This document shows positions 8,871 through 17,540 of a stretch of 64,000 nucleotides of DNA, one piece after another. The DNA lies in the NCBI RefSeq assembly GCF_009831235.1, contig NZ_WUUL01000009.1, forward strand, positions 109,642 to 173,641, written 5' to 3'. The first letter of the stretch is position 1. Each line of letters begins with the position of its first letter. A program made the translations under genes and the position numbers. A model generated the notes under the pieces. The model had not been told where the DNA came from, did no database searches, and was given only the letters and a program-made list of their open reading frames with translations. Source of the stretch: Shimazuella alba (lineage in GTDB: Bacteria > Bacillota > Bacilli > Thermoactinomycetales > Thermoactinomycetaceae).

Positions 8871-11273
8871 TCATCCAAATAATGATCCTGACACAGTGTC
8901 ATTTTGCACATCTACACCGTACGATTTATTATATGCAGCGTCTTTGAGCACAAAAATCTTGTCATCGTAGGAAATGATCCCTCCGTTTTGCATCAATTGC
9001 TGTTTTTCGTACTCAAATAACTCAACTGTATAAGTCTGGGCTCGCTGCAACCACTGACTAAGTCGGTCAATCGTACTCCCTCCACTAAGTTCAGCAATGA
9101 TGTCACTGCCATCTCCATATGGCACAATCACCGAAGTTGTCTGGTTATCGATCACACGAAAATGCTTCGCCGCCGTCCCATAGCTATGGGGAAGTACAAG
9201 TGGAAAAGCTACTTTTTTTTCGTTCCGATAGGAATTGTAATAACTACTCGTTGTACGCGAAGCAAACAATAACTCCGTCATCTCTTTTTTTGATCCCTGA
9301 ACGTCAATAGAGTAATTTAGATCATTTTTAAGTTCTTCATAGAACTCCTGAAAATAGCGGTTCATCGATCGTGGAGATAACAAATCATCATGCGCTACCT
9401 GCCTTTGTTTCCGATCTATAAGAATCCGTTTCGCTACTTCTTTTCCAATGCGAATTTCTTTTAAACTATTGTGATTTAAATTCTCTTCTTCATGATCAAT
9501 GATATATACATCACCAATTACCCGTTCTCCATGCCGATTACACCTGCCAGCTGCCTGTGCAATCGAATCCAACCCCGCTAATGAACGAATGACACAAGAA
9601 AAGCTAATGTCCACTCCTGCTTCTACCAACTGGGAACTGATGCAAATGACTTTTTTCTTTTGATCCAAGTAATCTCTCATTTGTTCCAGAATGTCTTTCC
9701 GATGTGCGGCACACATTGCTGTACTCAAATGAAAAATAGGAATATCCAGGCTTTGATCTTTCAGGAGTTCATAGAGTCGTTTCACTACTGTCTTCGTATT
9801 TAAAATAACTAAGACACTGTCCACATGTTTCATACGTTCAAAAACAAAGTCAGCGAGTTGTTCGCTGCTCCACGATTTTTCTGTCGCATTATCGACAATA
9901 TTTACTCGTTTAAACGCTTCCACAATAGCAGGCAATTGTTTAACCAATTCCCCATCTGAATTGATATCTAATTTTTGCTCAACAAAATCAAGTGCAGGTT
10001 GTGTTGCTGTACAAAGAACAATACTTGCACGTGCATATGTTTTTAAAAAATTAAGCGCTTCATTGAATAGAGAAATGCAGTGAGTAGGAACTTTTTGTAC
10101 TTCATCAAAAATCAACACCGCATTGCTTAGTTGGTGCAATCGGCGGATATTACGTGTTCCGTAAGCATAAAACACATTAAGAAATTGAACAATTGTAGTA
10201 AAAATAATCGGCGAATCCCAGTTATCTTTTGACAGTGTTAACGCATCGGTAACACCATCTTTTTGTTCGTCATCTTTTTCATCGATAATGACATTGGAAT
10301 GATGTTCTAAAATATTGGCAGGATCTTGCAAAATATCGCGTACAGTTGCTGCATTTTGCTCGATAATTGTAGTATAGGGAAGGATATAAAGAATACGTTG
10401 TTTGTGGTGTAGTTTTGCATGTTTTAGGGCATAGCGTAAACTTGTTAACGTTTTGCCACCACCAGTAGGAATAGATAGCGTATAAATCCCCGATGACTTT
10501 GCGGCGAAGTCTTCGCACTGTTCTGATAAATAATTTCTGAGTTTGTTTATCTTCGTATCGTTTGCAAAAGATTGAATTTCGAGCATCAATCGATCATAAT
10601 ACACACTCCATAACGACTGCGAATTGATGAAGTGTACAGTTGTTTGTTGCTCTTCAAATAAACAAGTATTGGTACGATCAGCATCGATCAGAGCACTAAA
10701 CACAAATTTGGTTAAAAACGACATTTTTTTTTCGAAACTAAACACCGATTTACTTCTCAAAAAAGTTTCAAGTTCATCAACTGCACGACCGACGTAGACT
10801 TGGAAAGTTTGTACATCCATCACTTGGTCGAAAAATCGCTGTTTGGTTTGTTCAAACTCATCTAATGGTTTTTCTGCGCGCTTCAAAAAATCCGACTCTA
10901 AATCCGGTGTAATGAAATCTTTTAAATAGGAATGGTGCGAGAAAATTGCGTTACCAACTATTTCTGCAAGCATCATATAAAATGGCTGATCAGGTTTATG
11001 AAAATATTCGTATAATAACCTGCCTCCAGCTGTCGAATGATCAACACTCCCTCGACGTGGCGCGTAATCTGGATGATGAACGGCTTTAAATATATAATCA
11101 CGAAACTGGGTGGTATATTTACCTAAATCATGAAGCAATCCCGCGAGTCCCGTAACATGCCTAATCCCCAACTTTTCCCCATATTCCTCCGCCAACTCTT
11201 TTGCTTCTAGCAGGTGCTGTTCTACAGTTTGTACCTGTTTATCCTTTTTTCGGATATGGGCAATACTATCCAT
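8871..11273 (-). CDS. cas3: Cas3 helicase-nuclease (type I-C)
   Basis: 800 residues. The N-terminal HD nuclease domain shows LLHDLGKY (His48-Asp49) and SHHSY (residues 112-116). The superfamily 2 helicase follows: Walker A PTGGGKT (269-275), DEVQ box (390-393), a CTATQPA motif (421-427) and motif VI QAAGRCNRHG (573-582). Cas3 is recruited by Cascade to unwind and degrade target DNA. It is the first gene of the cas operon, 15 bases before cas5, with AAAGGAGGG before the ATG. All motifs are intact, so interference should work. Confidence 0.98.
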   Translation of the reverse strand: MDSIAHIRKKDKQVQTVEQHLLEAKELAEEYGEKLGIRHVTGLAGLLHDLGKYTTQFRDYIFKAVHHPDYAPRRGSVDHSTAGGRLLYEYFHKPDQPFYMMLAEIVGNAIFSHHSYLKDFITPDLESDFLKRAEKPLDEFEQTKQRFFDQVMDVQTFQVYVGRAVDELETFLRSKSVFSFEKKMSFLTKFVFSALIDADRTNTCLFEEQQTTVHFINSQSLWSVYYDRLMLEIQSFANDTKINKLRNYLSEQCEDFAAKSSGIYTLSIPTGGGKTLTSLRYALKHAKLHHKQRILYILPYTTIIEQNAATVRDILQDPANILEHHSNVIIDEKDDEQKDGVTDALTLSKDNWDSPIIFTTIVQFLNVFYAYGTRNIRRLHQLSNAVLIFDEVQKVPTHCISLFNEALNFLKTYARASIVLCTATQPALDFVEQKLDINSDGELVKQLPAIVEAFKRVNIVDNATEKSWSSEQLADFVFERMKHVDSVLVILNTKTVVKRLYELLKDQSLDIPIFHLSTAMCAAHRKDILEQMRDYLDQKKKVICISSQLVEAGVDISFSCVIRSLAGLDSIAQAAGRCNRHGERVIGDVYIIDHEEENLNHNSLKEIRIGKEVAKRILIDRKQRQVAHDDLLSPRSMNRYFQEFYEELKNDLNYSIDVQGSKKEMTELLFASRTTSSYYNSYRNEKKVAFPLVLPHSYGTAAKHFRVIDNQTTSVIVPYGDGSDIIAELSGGSTIDRLSQWLQRAQTYTVELFEYEKQQLMQNGGIISYDDKIFVLKDAAYNKSYGVDVQNDTVSGSLFG

Positions 11274-11309
11274 CTAATCCCTCCTTTTTGTACTATGAAG
11301 ATAAAACAT

Positions 11310-11336
11310 ATTATAAGAATACTATAATTTTGTCAA
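11310..11336 (-). promoter_or_regulatory. Promoter of the cas operon
   Basis: On the minus strand TTGACA (11331-11336) and TATAAT (11310-11315) are both perfect but only 15 bases apart, shorter than the usual 17, so the promoter may be weak or need help. It lies about 37 bases before cas3. Confidence 0.55.
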
Positions 11337-11473
11337 ATCTTTTGTGGTGGACCAGCGTAAATAAATTACCTATTTTTTAATTAAACTAATGCAATATGTA
11401 TGAATGCCCTATTTTTGTCCATCTCCTCAACAAGGTGGATATTCTATAGTTAAACAATGAAAAAAAGAGATGT

Positions 11474-11761
11474 TTAAATAGCAGTTTTTTTCCGATATGA
11501 AATTGGGGAAAGACCGTTAAATTTTAAGAGTTTATTAATGGATACGAAATCCATAAAACTGTTTTTACCAGTAGTCAAATTGAATGTTAAGCCTGATCGC
11601 AGAACGCAAATTGTGTTTATTAAAACAAACTCTACTGCTTTTGGCAAGGAAAAGCGTACTACCCAAAAATATGATATTTCGCAACCAGAAGTTCTACGAA
11701 AAAAGTGACAAAGACAGTGATTCTGATAGCGGATCACTGTCTTATCTAGAATAAGCATCAA
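11474..11761 (-). pseudogene. Possible IS3-family transposase remnant
   Basis: Only the last residues, LLKFNGLSPISYRKKTAI, look familiar: NGLSPxxYR near the end is typical of IS3-family OrfB. The preceding frame shows no integrase core. An 11-bp inverted repeat AAGACAGTGAT/ATCACTGTCTT (11711-11742) lies in it and may be an old terminator. I call it a decayed fragment. Confidence 0.35.
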
Positions 11762-11776
11762 AGAATATTTTATTTA

Positions 11777-11935
11777 TCAAAAGGTACACATCACATTACT
11801 GATATGATTACGAACGGTTTTCTCACTGATAAACAATTGACCAGCAATATCTTTGGTGGTCTTATCTTGAACCAATAACTCAAATACTTCCCTCTCCCGA
11901 TTGGTAAGCAGGGTTTTTCCCTTCTGATTGTGCAA
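11777..11935 (-). pseudogene. gerE: Truncated gerE (spore-coat LuxR-type regulator)
   Basis: A 52-codon frame from TTG at 11935 (GGAAGG upstream) reads LLTNREREVFELLVQDKTTK and then GQLFISEKTVRNHISNVM. This matches the LuxR-type HTH of Bacillus GerE almost residue for residue. GerE is normally about 74 residues; here it changes after NHISN to VMCTF and stops, losing the end of the recognition/dimer helix segment. GerE acts late in the mother cell on coat genes. An intact copy presumably exists elsewhere. Neighbouring transposase scraps suggest truncation by an insertion. Confidence 0.75.
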
Positions 11936-11984
11936 CTTCTATGCCACCCTTCCTTGCTCGAGCATTTGGATATGAGGGTCAGGG

Positions 11985-12085
11985 ATTCAGTCAAGTTATC
12001 TTATGAGACCATCTACCTATGGGTGAGAGCAAAAAAGGAAATTTAGGCGAATCACTTAGTTTATGGAGACGAAGTCAAGTTATTT
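11985..12085 (+). pseudogene. Possible IS30-family transposase scrap
   Basis: The plus frame reads SYETIYLWVRAKK and then, after a one-base slip in an A6 run, GNLGESLSLWRRSQ. S-[HY]-E-T-I-Y-x-W is a hallmark of IS30-type transposases. Only about 30 codons survive. Confidence 0.4.
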
Positions 12086-12138
12086 ATATCTTGAATATAC
12101 TTGAAATAATAAACAATTACCGGTTATATAAAAATGGG

Positions 12139-12159
12139 GCGCCCATTGGATATGGGCGC
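12139..12159 (-). terminator. Terminator of the orphan gene at 12188
   Basis: GCGCCCAT (12139-12146) pairs with ATGGGCGC (12152-12159). On the minus strand it is followed by CCCATTTTTATA. Confidence 0.8.
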
Positions 12160-12187
12160 TGGACAGGGATTGACCCTAACCTGTTCC

Positions 12188-12574
12188 CTACTTGGCGTAG
12201 GAATCGCTCAGACGGGAGTAGAGAATCTCCAGATTCTCGTCGAGCAGAACATCCCACGGTACGCGGCCACTTCGCTTGTTGATGACCACCTCACCCTTGT
12301 CAGGGATCGTGACGGTGGACTTCACGCTGTCGAAGATCACACCGCTCCCGCGGAAGATCAGAGTGCCGGACAGACGAATGCCAGTGGACACATCCAGCGA
12401 ACCGATGATTTTCACGGAAGGAGGCTGGTTCCCGGTTACCGGCTTCTGGTGAGCCGTACCCTTGAGGTCGACGCCCTTGAAGCTTGCCGTCACTTGGTAC
12501 CAGCAGTCCTTTTCAATCGGAAGGCCCATCAGCGTGAATGCGTTGCCACCGAAGTTCTCTCCAAATACAATCAC
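12188..12574 (-). CDS. G+C-rich orphan gene, unknown function
   Basis: 128 residues from a GTG at 12574, with AAGGGG upstream. Both neighbours are A+T-rich, while this gene is visibly G+C-rich and uses C/G-ending codons. The protein looks like a soluble beta-rich domain (alternating VTASFKGVDL, VKIIGSLDVS, RLSGTLIF, STVTIPDKGEVVI) ending in a helical WDVLLDENLEILYSR. I recognise no family. It has its own promoter and terminator. It belongs to the class of isolated G+C-rich genes in this window. An overlapping plus-strand frame exists but has no SD. Confidence 0.65.
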   Translation of the reverse strand: MIVFGENFGGNAFTLMGLPIEKDCWYQVTASFKGVDLKGTAHQKPVTGNQPPSVKIIGSLDVSTGIRLSGTLIFRGSGVIFDSVKSTVTIPDKGEVVINKRSGRVPWDVLLDENLEILYSRLSDSYAK

Positions 12575-12615
12575 TCTGTTTTTCCCCTTACCTTGCGTAG
12601 GAAACTCTTGCTATC

Positions 12616-12624
12616 ATTGTAGCA
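12616..12624 (-). promoter_or_regulatory. Extended -10 of the 12188 orphan gene
   Basis: TGCTACAAT on the minus strand is an extended -10. It places the mRNA start near 12608, about 35 bases before the GTG. Confidence 0.5.
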
Positions 12625-12675
12625 TCCGTATTTCCAAAATACTACTAAATCATAGGCAAGTGAACCTAAACCAAT

Positions 12676-13869
12676 CTAACCTTCTACTACTATAATTGCC
12701 TCACTCGAAATCGACAAAGATTCTAATCCATCACTTTTTACGACATAGGTATTTTCAATTCCTACTACTCCTCTACCAGGAAACGTAAACTTAGGTTCTA
12801 TCGCGATTACCATATTCTCTTGCAACGATTGTTTGAAACCATTTGCTAAAATAGGTAGTTCATCGATTTCCATTCCAACTCCATGTCCCAGAAACTTTGC
12901 TTGATCATCTCCAAAGCCCATGAAATGAGCCTGTAAGCCTGCTTGTTCTACCATCTGAAGTGCATGTTGATACAAAGATTCCCAAGAGACACCGGGTTTT
13001 CCGAGTTTCTCAACTTCACGCAAAATATTGCGGCTTACTTCATATGCTTGTAAAAGATCATCTTGCAGAGAACCGATGACCGCAATTCGCGTTTGGTCTA
13101 CCATATATCCTTCCACGACTGTACTAAAATCGAGTAGAATCGGCTCATTTTTAGCTAATTTTTTATAACTTGCACCTTGTGGGCTAGCCACGGTCAAACC
13201 TAAACCTCCAGCGGGACCATCAAAGTAAGTTGGTGTTGCTGCAGCAGATCCTGATGCAATCATTCCAAGCGCAAGTTCTTGGTTATATCCACGCATACGG
13301 TTGAGATTTATATTTCCACGAACACGTAAATACTGCTCTATTTTCGCTGCTAGTTCCACTTCTGTCATATCTATTGAAATCCAAGAGGGTAAAAGCTGGA
13401 TTACTTCATCTACTAGATGTGCTGCTTTCCTGATTTGAGTTTGTTCATACTCCGATTTCACAGATCGTTGTAAACGAATGAGGGAAGATATATCTTTGAT
13501 TTCCGTATTTAACATCTGTTGATAACGTACTCCAAGCTGATATGGCAGCACATCCAGCTCCAACCCTAATATAGAAGGCTTACCAAAATGAGCTTTTATT
13601 CGATCTCCCAATGTTCTCATTCTTCCTAATGGTTCTACTTCAATAGAGCTTTCCTCTGAGGCACGGACCACACTTTTTTTCACATAAAAGATAGGATCGC
13701 CAGCAACTGGCACATAGAGCAGACCATTTTGCATAGACCCTGTGAAATAAAAAATATCTACATTTTGAGTTATCAATGCTGCTGATATTGCTTGATTTTT
13801 CAACTCATTTTTCAGGGTTTCGATACGAGCCATTATTTCTGTTTTAGAAATTTTTGTAAGAAAATTCAT
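12676..13869 (-). CDS. M24-family aminopeptidase (Xaa-Pro dipeptidase type)
   Basis: 397 residues from ATG 13869, chosen because AGAGG is nine bases upstream; an ATG three codons earlier abuts the SD. An N-terminal creatinase-like domain (about 15-140) is followed by the pita-bread domain. The five metal ligands are visible: Asp247 and Asp258 (LLDF...MVDQTR), His329 (FLGHGVGMEIDELP), Glu358 (IAIEPKF) and Glu372 (GIENTY). A dinuclear cytosolic peptidase for Xaa-Pro bonds is expected. The gene diverges from the phosphodiesterase gene at 13919. Confidence 0.92.
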   Translation of the reverse strand: MNFLTKISKTEIMARIETLKNELKNQAISAALITQNVDIFYFTGSMQNGLLYVPVAGDPIFYVKKSVVRASEESSIEVEPLGRMRTLGDRIKAHFGKPSILGLELDVLPYQLGVRYQQMLNTEIKDISSLIRLQRSVKSEYEQTQIRKAAHLVDEVIQLLPSWISIDMTEVELAAKIEQYLRVRGNINLNRMRGYNQELALGMIASGSAAATPTYFDGPAGGLGLTVASPQGASYKKLAKNEPILLDFSTVVEGYMVDQTRIAVIGSLQDDLLQAYEVSRNILREVEKLGKPGVSWESLYQHALQMVEQAGLQAHFMGFGDDQAKFLGHGVGMEIDELPILANGFKQSLQENMVIAIEPKFTFPGRGVVGIENTYVVKSDGLESLSISSEAIIVVEG

Positions 13870-13918
13870 CGTTATCATCCTCTACATAGAAGGAATTTTT
13901 TGGTGGAAAGATAATTAT

Positions 13919-15391
13919 ATGGGTGAACAGATGAAGGAGGTCAGTTTTATTATACATAAACCGATTATATGCCTGTTGATCGACTCGTTGATGGATGCAC
14001 CATTACAAGAAGAAATTCAAGCAGGTCGGGCTCCTACTTTACAGTTTCTTCGAGATAATGGTACCTATTATCCACGAGTCGTTAGCCCTTTTCCTACTAT
14101 GTCTGTCTCTATTGACTCCAGCATGCTCACAGGTAAACCACCCAACCAGCATGGAATCTATGGTCTTACTTATTATCATCAAAAACAAAAAAGAGTTTAC
14201 AATTTTGGTACGGGTCCCAAAGAAATCTTTTTGTTTGGTGTAAAACGAGTACTCCGAGCCGGGATGCTGGAATTAAACCAAAAACTACTCCATAAAGACG
14301 TAAAAACGTTACATGAAGAAACGGATGAGCCTACTGCTTCTATTAATGCAATGATTTATCGCGGAAAAAATCATACGAAATTACGAGCTCCTTGGATTGC
14401 TTGGCTAACAGGACTACTACCCAGAAAGATCGAAGCATCTGTGCCAACATATTTTTCATACGGCTCTATGCACACCATCGATAAAAGATCTCATCCAAAA
14501 AATATGCTGACCCAATTTGGCGTAAATGATCATTTTTCATCGATGGAGATTATTTCCTTGATTAAACAAGACAAATTACCTCGCCTTTCTCTTGTTTATT
14601 TCCCAGGAAATGACATAATCGTACACAAAAAAGGTACTTCTGAGGGAAAAGGGATTAAGAAAACCGATGATGTCTTAAGTCCCATTTTAGATGCGTTTGG
14701 CTCATGGGAAGAAGCAATACAAAAATGTAATTTTGTCGTACTTGGGGACAGTGGGCAAACCAATATGGTGAAGACAGATACATACATCGATCTACGTAAG
14801 ATTCTCCATCCATATGCGATCATGCCACTTTCAAGAGATACACCTCAACCCGAGGACCAGCTCATCACTTGTGTAAATGAGCGTATGAGTTATATATATA
14901 TTTTAGATGAACAAATATCTTATCAAGACGTTGTTCGATTGTGTAAAGTAGAAAAAAAATTAGATGTTATCGCTTGGCAAGAAGAGGACGGCTGGATCCA
15001 TGTAGTAAGTGGACAAACCGATGGCGCTCTCAGTTTTCGAGCAAATGGAGAGTACCATGATGAGTTCGATCAAAAATGGCAGCTAGAAGGAGATATCTCC
15101 ATATTGGATTTAACACTTGATGAGCAAACAATCCAGTATGGAATGTATCCAGATGCATTATCTCGATTATCCGGAGCACTAGATCCAAAAAGTCGAAGTG
15201 TCATTGTTACGGTATCTCCTGGCTATGAACTAGTCGGCCAAGGTTCACCGAAGCATAAAGGTGCATCCCATGGTTCTCTACATCACTTGGATTCATTAGT
15301 ACCGATGATTGTTACTGGAATACAGCAACCTCCTGAAAATTTACGAATCATTGATTTAAAAAAATGGTTTCTCGGATTATTAGAGGAATGA
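13919..15391 (+). CDS. Alkaline-phosphatase-superfamily enzyme (phosphodiesterase/nucleotide pyrophosphatase type)
   Basis: 490 residues. The N-terminal CLLIDSL (Asp22) and SPFPTMSVSIDS (Thr60 as likely nucleophile), NQHGIYG (His78), a later YFPGNDIIVHKKG, VVLGDSGQT and GASHGSLHHLD give the two-metal pattern of the type I phosphodiesterase/pyrophosphatase family. No signal peptide or anchor is seen, so it should be cytosolic. The substrate cannot be told. The start is uncertain: ATG 13919 has GGTGG about ten bases upstream, and AAGGAGG lies four codons downstream. Confidence 0.85.
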   Translation: MGEQMKEVSFIIHKPIICLLIDSLMDAPLQEEIQAGRAPTLQFLRDNGTYYPRVVSPFPTMSVSIDSSMLTGKPPNQHGIYGLTYYHQKQKRVYNFGTGPKEIFLFGVKRVLRAGMLELNQKLLHKDVKTLHEETDEPTASINAMIYRGKNHTKLRAPWIAWLTGLLPRKIEASVPTYFSYGSMHTIDKRSHPKNMLTQFGVNDHFSSMEIISLIKQDKLPRLSLVYFPGNDIIVHKKGTSEGKGIKKTDDVLSPILDAFGSWEEAIQKCNFVVLGDSGQTNMVKTDTYIDLRKILHPYAIMPLSRDTPQPEDQLITCVNERMSYIYILDEQISYQDVVRLCKVEKKLDVIAWQEEDGWIHVVSGQTDGALSFRANGEYHDEFDQKWQLEGDISILDLTLDEQTIQYGMYPDALSRLSGALDPKSRSVIVTVSPGYELVGQGSPKHKGASHGSLHHLDSLVPMIVTGIQQPPENLRIIDLKKWFLGLLEE

Positions 15392-15442
15392 GCCAAGCAT
15401 CCCCGTTCATACATGTAAAAAAACAGGAAACGGGGATTTTTC

Positions 15443-16144
15443 ATGTCTACTTTGCAGACCAAAAAAAACATTCAATCCTTTGATTGGGAAAAATATTGGC
15501 CGAACCTGTCTCCACTTTACCTGTCTTATTTAGAATTAGAACGAGATCCTTATTATACATTTCTACCTACAGATGAACTGGAAGAGTATTTACAAAAAGC
15601 AATGCATATTGGTGCTCAAGCAGCTAAATCTTATATCCAAATGGATAATCTTTCCTTCTTTAATCATGTACTAAAAGAAAATATTCGTATTCATTTGTTA
15701 GAACAGCATCCACAACAATCCAATATTCGAGCACAATACAATAGAAAAAAACAAACGATTGTCATCTATAAAAATTCTATAAAGGAAATCCAACGCTTTC
15801 TTTCAAACGAAATTGGCGAAATTGCTCACATCGATCTCATCATTCTTCACGCATATCATGAATGGTTTCATCATTTAGAGGAAACATCTATAGGAAGAAC
15901 AGATTTAAAATTCCGATCTGTTGTTATTAAAAAAAGAGGACCATTCCTTGTAAAACGTCCATTGTCACGATTACGTGAAATAGCAGCGCATTCCTTTACC
16001 CAAACAGCACTTGGCTTAAGATGGTCTCCACTTCTACTTGATCAATTTCGCTATCTTCTATCAAAAGGATATACGAACGCAAAAATTCGTGAGAGTTTTC
16101 AAGACACGCAAAGAACATACTATGCTATAATAAATAAAAAATAA
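15443..16144 (+). CDS. Putative metallopeptidase-like protein with HEWFH motif
   Basis: 233 residues, no recognised family. The segment LIILHAYHEWFHHLEET holds HEWFH, an HExxH zinc-binding motif in a helix, and RLREIAAHSFTQTALG further on could give a third ligand. That suggests a small zincin, but this is inference from the motif alone. No signal peptide. It follows the phosphodiesterase gene by 51 bases; the C-rich/G-rich hairpin CCCCGTT...AACGGGG between them may attenuate read-through. SD is weak (GGGG). Confidence 0.7.
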   Translation: MSTLQTKKNIQSFDWEKYWPNLSPLYLSYLELERDPYYTFLPTDELEEYLQKAMHIGAQAAKSYIQMDNLSFFNHVLKENIRIHLLEQHPQQSNIRAQYNRKKQTIVIYKNSIKEIQRFLSNEIGEIAHIDLIILHAYHEWFHHLEETSIGRTDLKFRSVVIKKRGPFLVKRPLSRLREIAAHSFTQTALGLRWSPLLLDQFRYLLSKGYTNAKIRESFQDTQRTYYAIINKK

Positions 16145-16176
16145 GTCACTAACGGTTAAGAAGTGGAGGGAATTCG

Positions 16177-16482
16177 GTGGAAAGTTGCATCTGTCCTAAA
16201 TTCGAAGCAGCAATTGAAATATTAGCAAAAAAATGGACGGGTCTTATCTTGCGGGTTCTCATGGAGGAAAAACGCCGTTTTCGCGATATACGGGAGCAAA
16301 TACCGCAGATGAGCGAACGGATGTTGGCTGAACGCCTCAAGGAATTAGAGGCTTCTGGACTAATCAATCGGCAAGTTTATCCCGAGACACCTGTCCGCAT
16401 TGAATATACACTAACTGATAAAGGAAAAGCCCTGCAGCCTGTTTTGGATTCTATTGAGAAGTGGGCACATGAGTGGATATAA
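16177..16482 (+). CDS. HxlR-family winged-helix regulator
   Basis: 101 residues, full HxlR length. The pattern ILAKKWTGLILRVLMEEKRRFRDI...MSERMLAERLKELEASGLI is the HxlR DNA-binding domain. Two N-terminal cysteines (ESCICPK) could act as a redox or electrophile sensor, as in some relatives. Start GTG with GTGGAGGG just upstream. Target genes are not obvious from the neighbours. Confidence 0.93.
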   Translation: MESCICPKFEAAIEILAKKWTGLILRVLMEEKRRFRDIREQIPQMSERMLAERLKELEASGLINRQVYPETPVRIEYTLTDKGKALQPVLDSIEKWAHEWI

Positions 16483-16501
16483 AATCTTATTTTATACTAA
16501 G

Positions 16502-16526
16502 AAACCTCCCTTTTGGGAGGTTTTTC
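16502..16526 (+). terminator. Terminator of the HxlR gene
   Basis: AAACCTCCC-TTTT-GGGAGGTTTTT. Confidence 0.93.
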
Positions 16527-16538
16527 TCATAGGTAGGC

Positions 16539-16594
16539 GGGAGAACAATTTATAAAACATAATTGTTCTCCCCTGACTTTTAAAAGTCAGTTTT
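16539..16594 (-). terminator. Double hairpin after the 16602 orphan gene
   Basis: On the minus strand a TGACTTTT/AAAAGTCA hairpin is followed by a 12-bp stem GGGAGAACAATT/AATTGTTCTCCC (16539-16550 with 16561-16572). Confidence 0.65.
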
Positions 16595-16601
16595 GCCAGT
16601 T

Positions 16602-16835
16602 TTACTTGCGATAGTGGGTCAAATAGGAGAGGACCACTGGCAGTTTTTCATGCTGCTCATTGGTCATCCATGAAGGCTTGCTCTCCTCCAGCTTCTGAAC
16701 ATACCGAATAAGTGCCTTTCCTGTCAGGGAATTGGCTCGCTTCTCGAAGAAACCCCCAGCAGGATCATCCAGTGCCTTGATGAGCTCCTCGATGTCCTCA
16801 TTTGGGAAAAGCCGCTCATAATCGGACATCTTCAT
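16602..16835 (-). CDS. Small G+C-rich orphan gene
   Basis: 77 residues, strongly charged and predicted helical: MSDYERLFPNEDIEELIKAL, then KRANSLTGKALIRYVQKLEE. GAAAGG lies eight bases before the first ATG, and a TATAAT box lies about 50 bases further up (minus strand). I recognise no family. It stands alone between two strong hairpins, with codon use richer in G+C than the neighbours. The leader's AGTCAGT is complementary to ACTGACT in the first 3' hairpin (seven bases, possibly chance). Confidence 0.65.
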   Translation of the reverse strand: MKMSDYERLFPNEDIEELIKALDDPAGGFFEKRANSLTGKALIRYVQKLEESKPSWMTNEQHEKLPVVLSYLTHYRK

Positions 16836-16978
16836 ATCGCTAACCTTTCATTCAGGTAGTAACTACTGACTACGCTAATTATATCAATGTTTACATGATT
16901 ACAACATATATCATCTAAAGATCATTCTTTTATTTCTCACTCCTGCATACTCAACTGACGAAAGCCTTAAAATAGACT

Positions 16979-17009
16979 CACGCCGCTACCTACAATAGGT
17001 AGCGGCGTG
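16979..17009 (-). terminator. Terminator of the 17032 gene
   Basis: CACGCCGCTACCT pairs with AGGTAGCGGCGTG, 13 bp. The stem sequence is nearly the same as that after the paralogue at 17491-17520. Confidence 0.85.
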
Positions 17010-17031
17010 TTGCTGGTAAGTCAACTAAAAA

Positions 17032-17379
17032 CTAGTTCCAAGTTGTCTTACCGGCAAAAACCATATTATCCAACGTATCATGGAAATCCATGCCGTACTT
17101 ACGGATGATCTCCTTACTATATTTATCGAGATCTTCATTAGCCTTTCTAAGATCTTTCTGAACCGAAGTCTTTTTGGCTTGCAGTTGATTCATCTTATTT
17201 TGAAGATTTTTCAGATCGCTCGGGTTATCCCCAAGTTCTGCAGCATCTCGTACTTTCTGAAGTTCGGATACTTCTCGATAAACAGCAATGAGATCTCCGT
17301 CCAGACGCTTACGCTTATTAACTAGACCCGAATAAATTCGCAGAATTTCGTTGCGTTCTTTGATGTTAGGGTCAGCCAT
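17032..17379 (-). CDS. Coiled-coil orphan protein (paralogue of the gene at 17541)
   Basis: 115 residues from the ATG at 17379. This start is chosen because the paralogue is alike from TTGATTGGA through ATGGCTG. The protein is almost wholly helical and charged; residues 15-95 look like a coiled coil. It ends in FAGKTTWN. It has its own TATAAT promoter (about 17415) and a terminator shared in sequence with the paralogue. No known family. Confidence 0.75.
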   Translation of the reverse strand: MADPNIKERNEILRIYSGLVNKRKRLDGDLIAVYREVSELQKVRDAAELGDNPSDLKNLQNKMNQLQAKKTSVQKDLRKANEDLDKYSKEIIRKYGMDFHDTLDNMVFAGKTTWN

Positions 17380-17490
17380 GATTCCATCCAATCAATCTGA
17401 TTAATAACCATTTTATTATATCAGTTTTTTATCGGAATGATAATGAAAATATACACATGAGGTCATATAAAATTTGACTTTAAAAGCGCT

Positions 17491-17520
17491 CACGCCGCTA
17501 CCTTAGAAGGTAGCGGCGTG
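17491..17520 (-). terminator. Terminator of the 17541 paralogue
   Basis: CACGCCGCTACCTT/AAGGTAGCGGCGTG, 14 bp with a two-base loop. Confidence 0.85.
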
Positions 17521-17540
17521 TTGTGTAAGACAGTTAGAAG

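Noticed and set aside
12134..12622. 162-codon plus-strand ORF opposite the 12188 gene
   Set aside because: No SD, composition follows from the G+C-rich minus-strand gene, and the promoter and terminator fit the minus strand.
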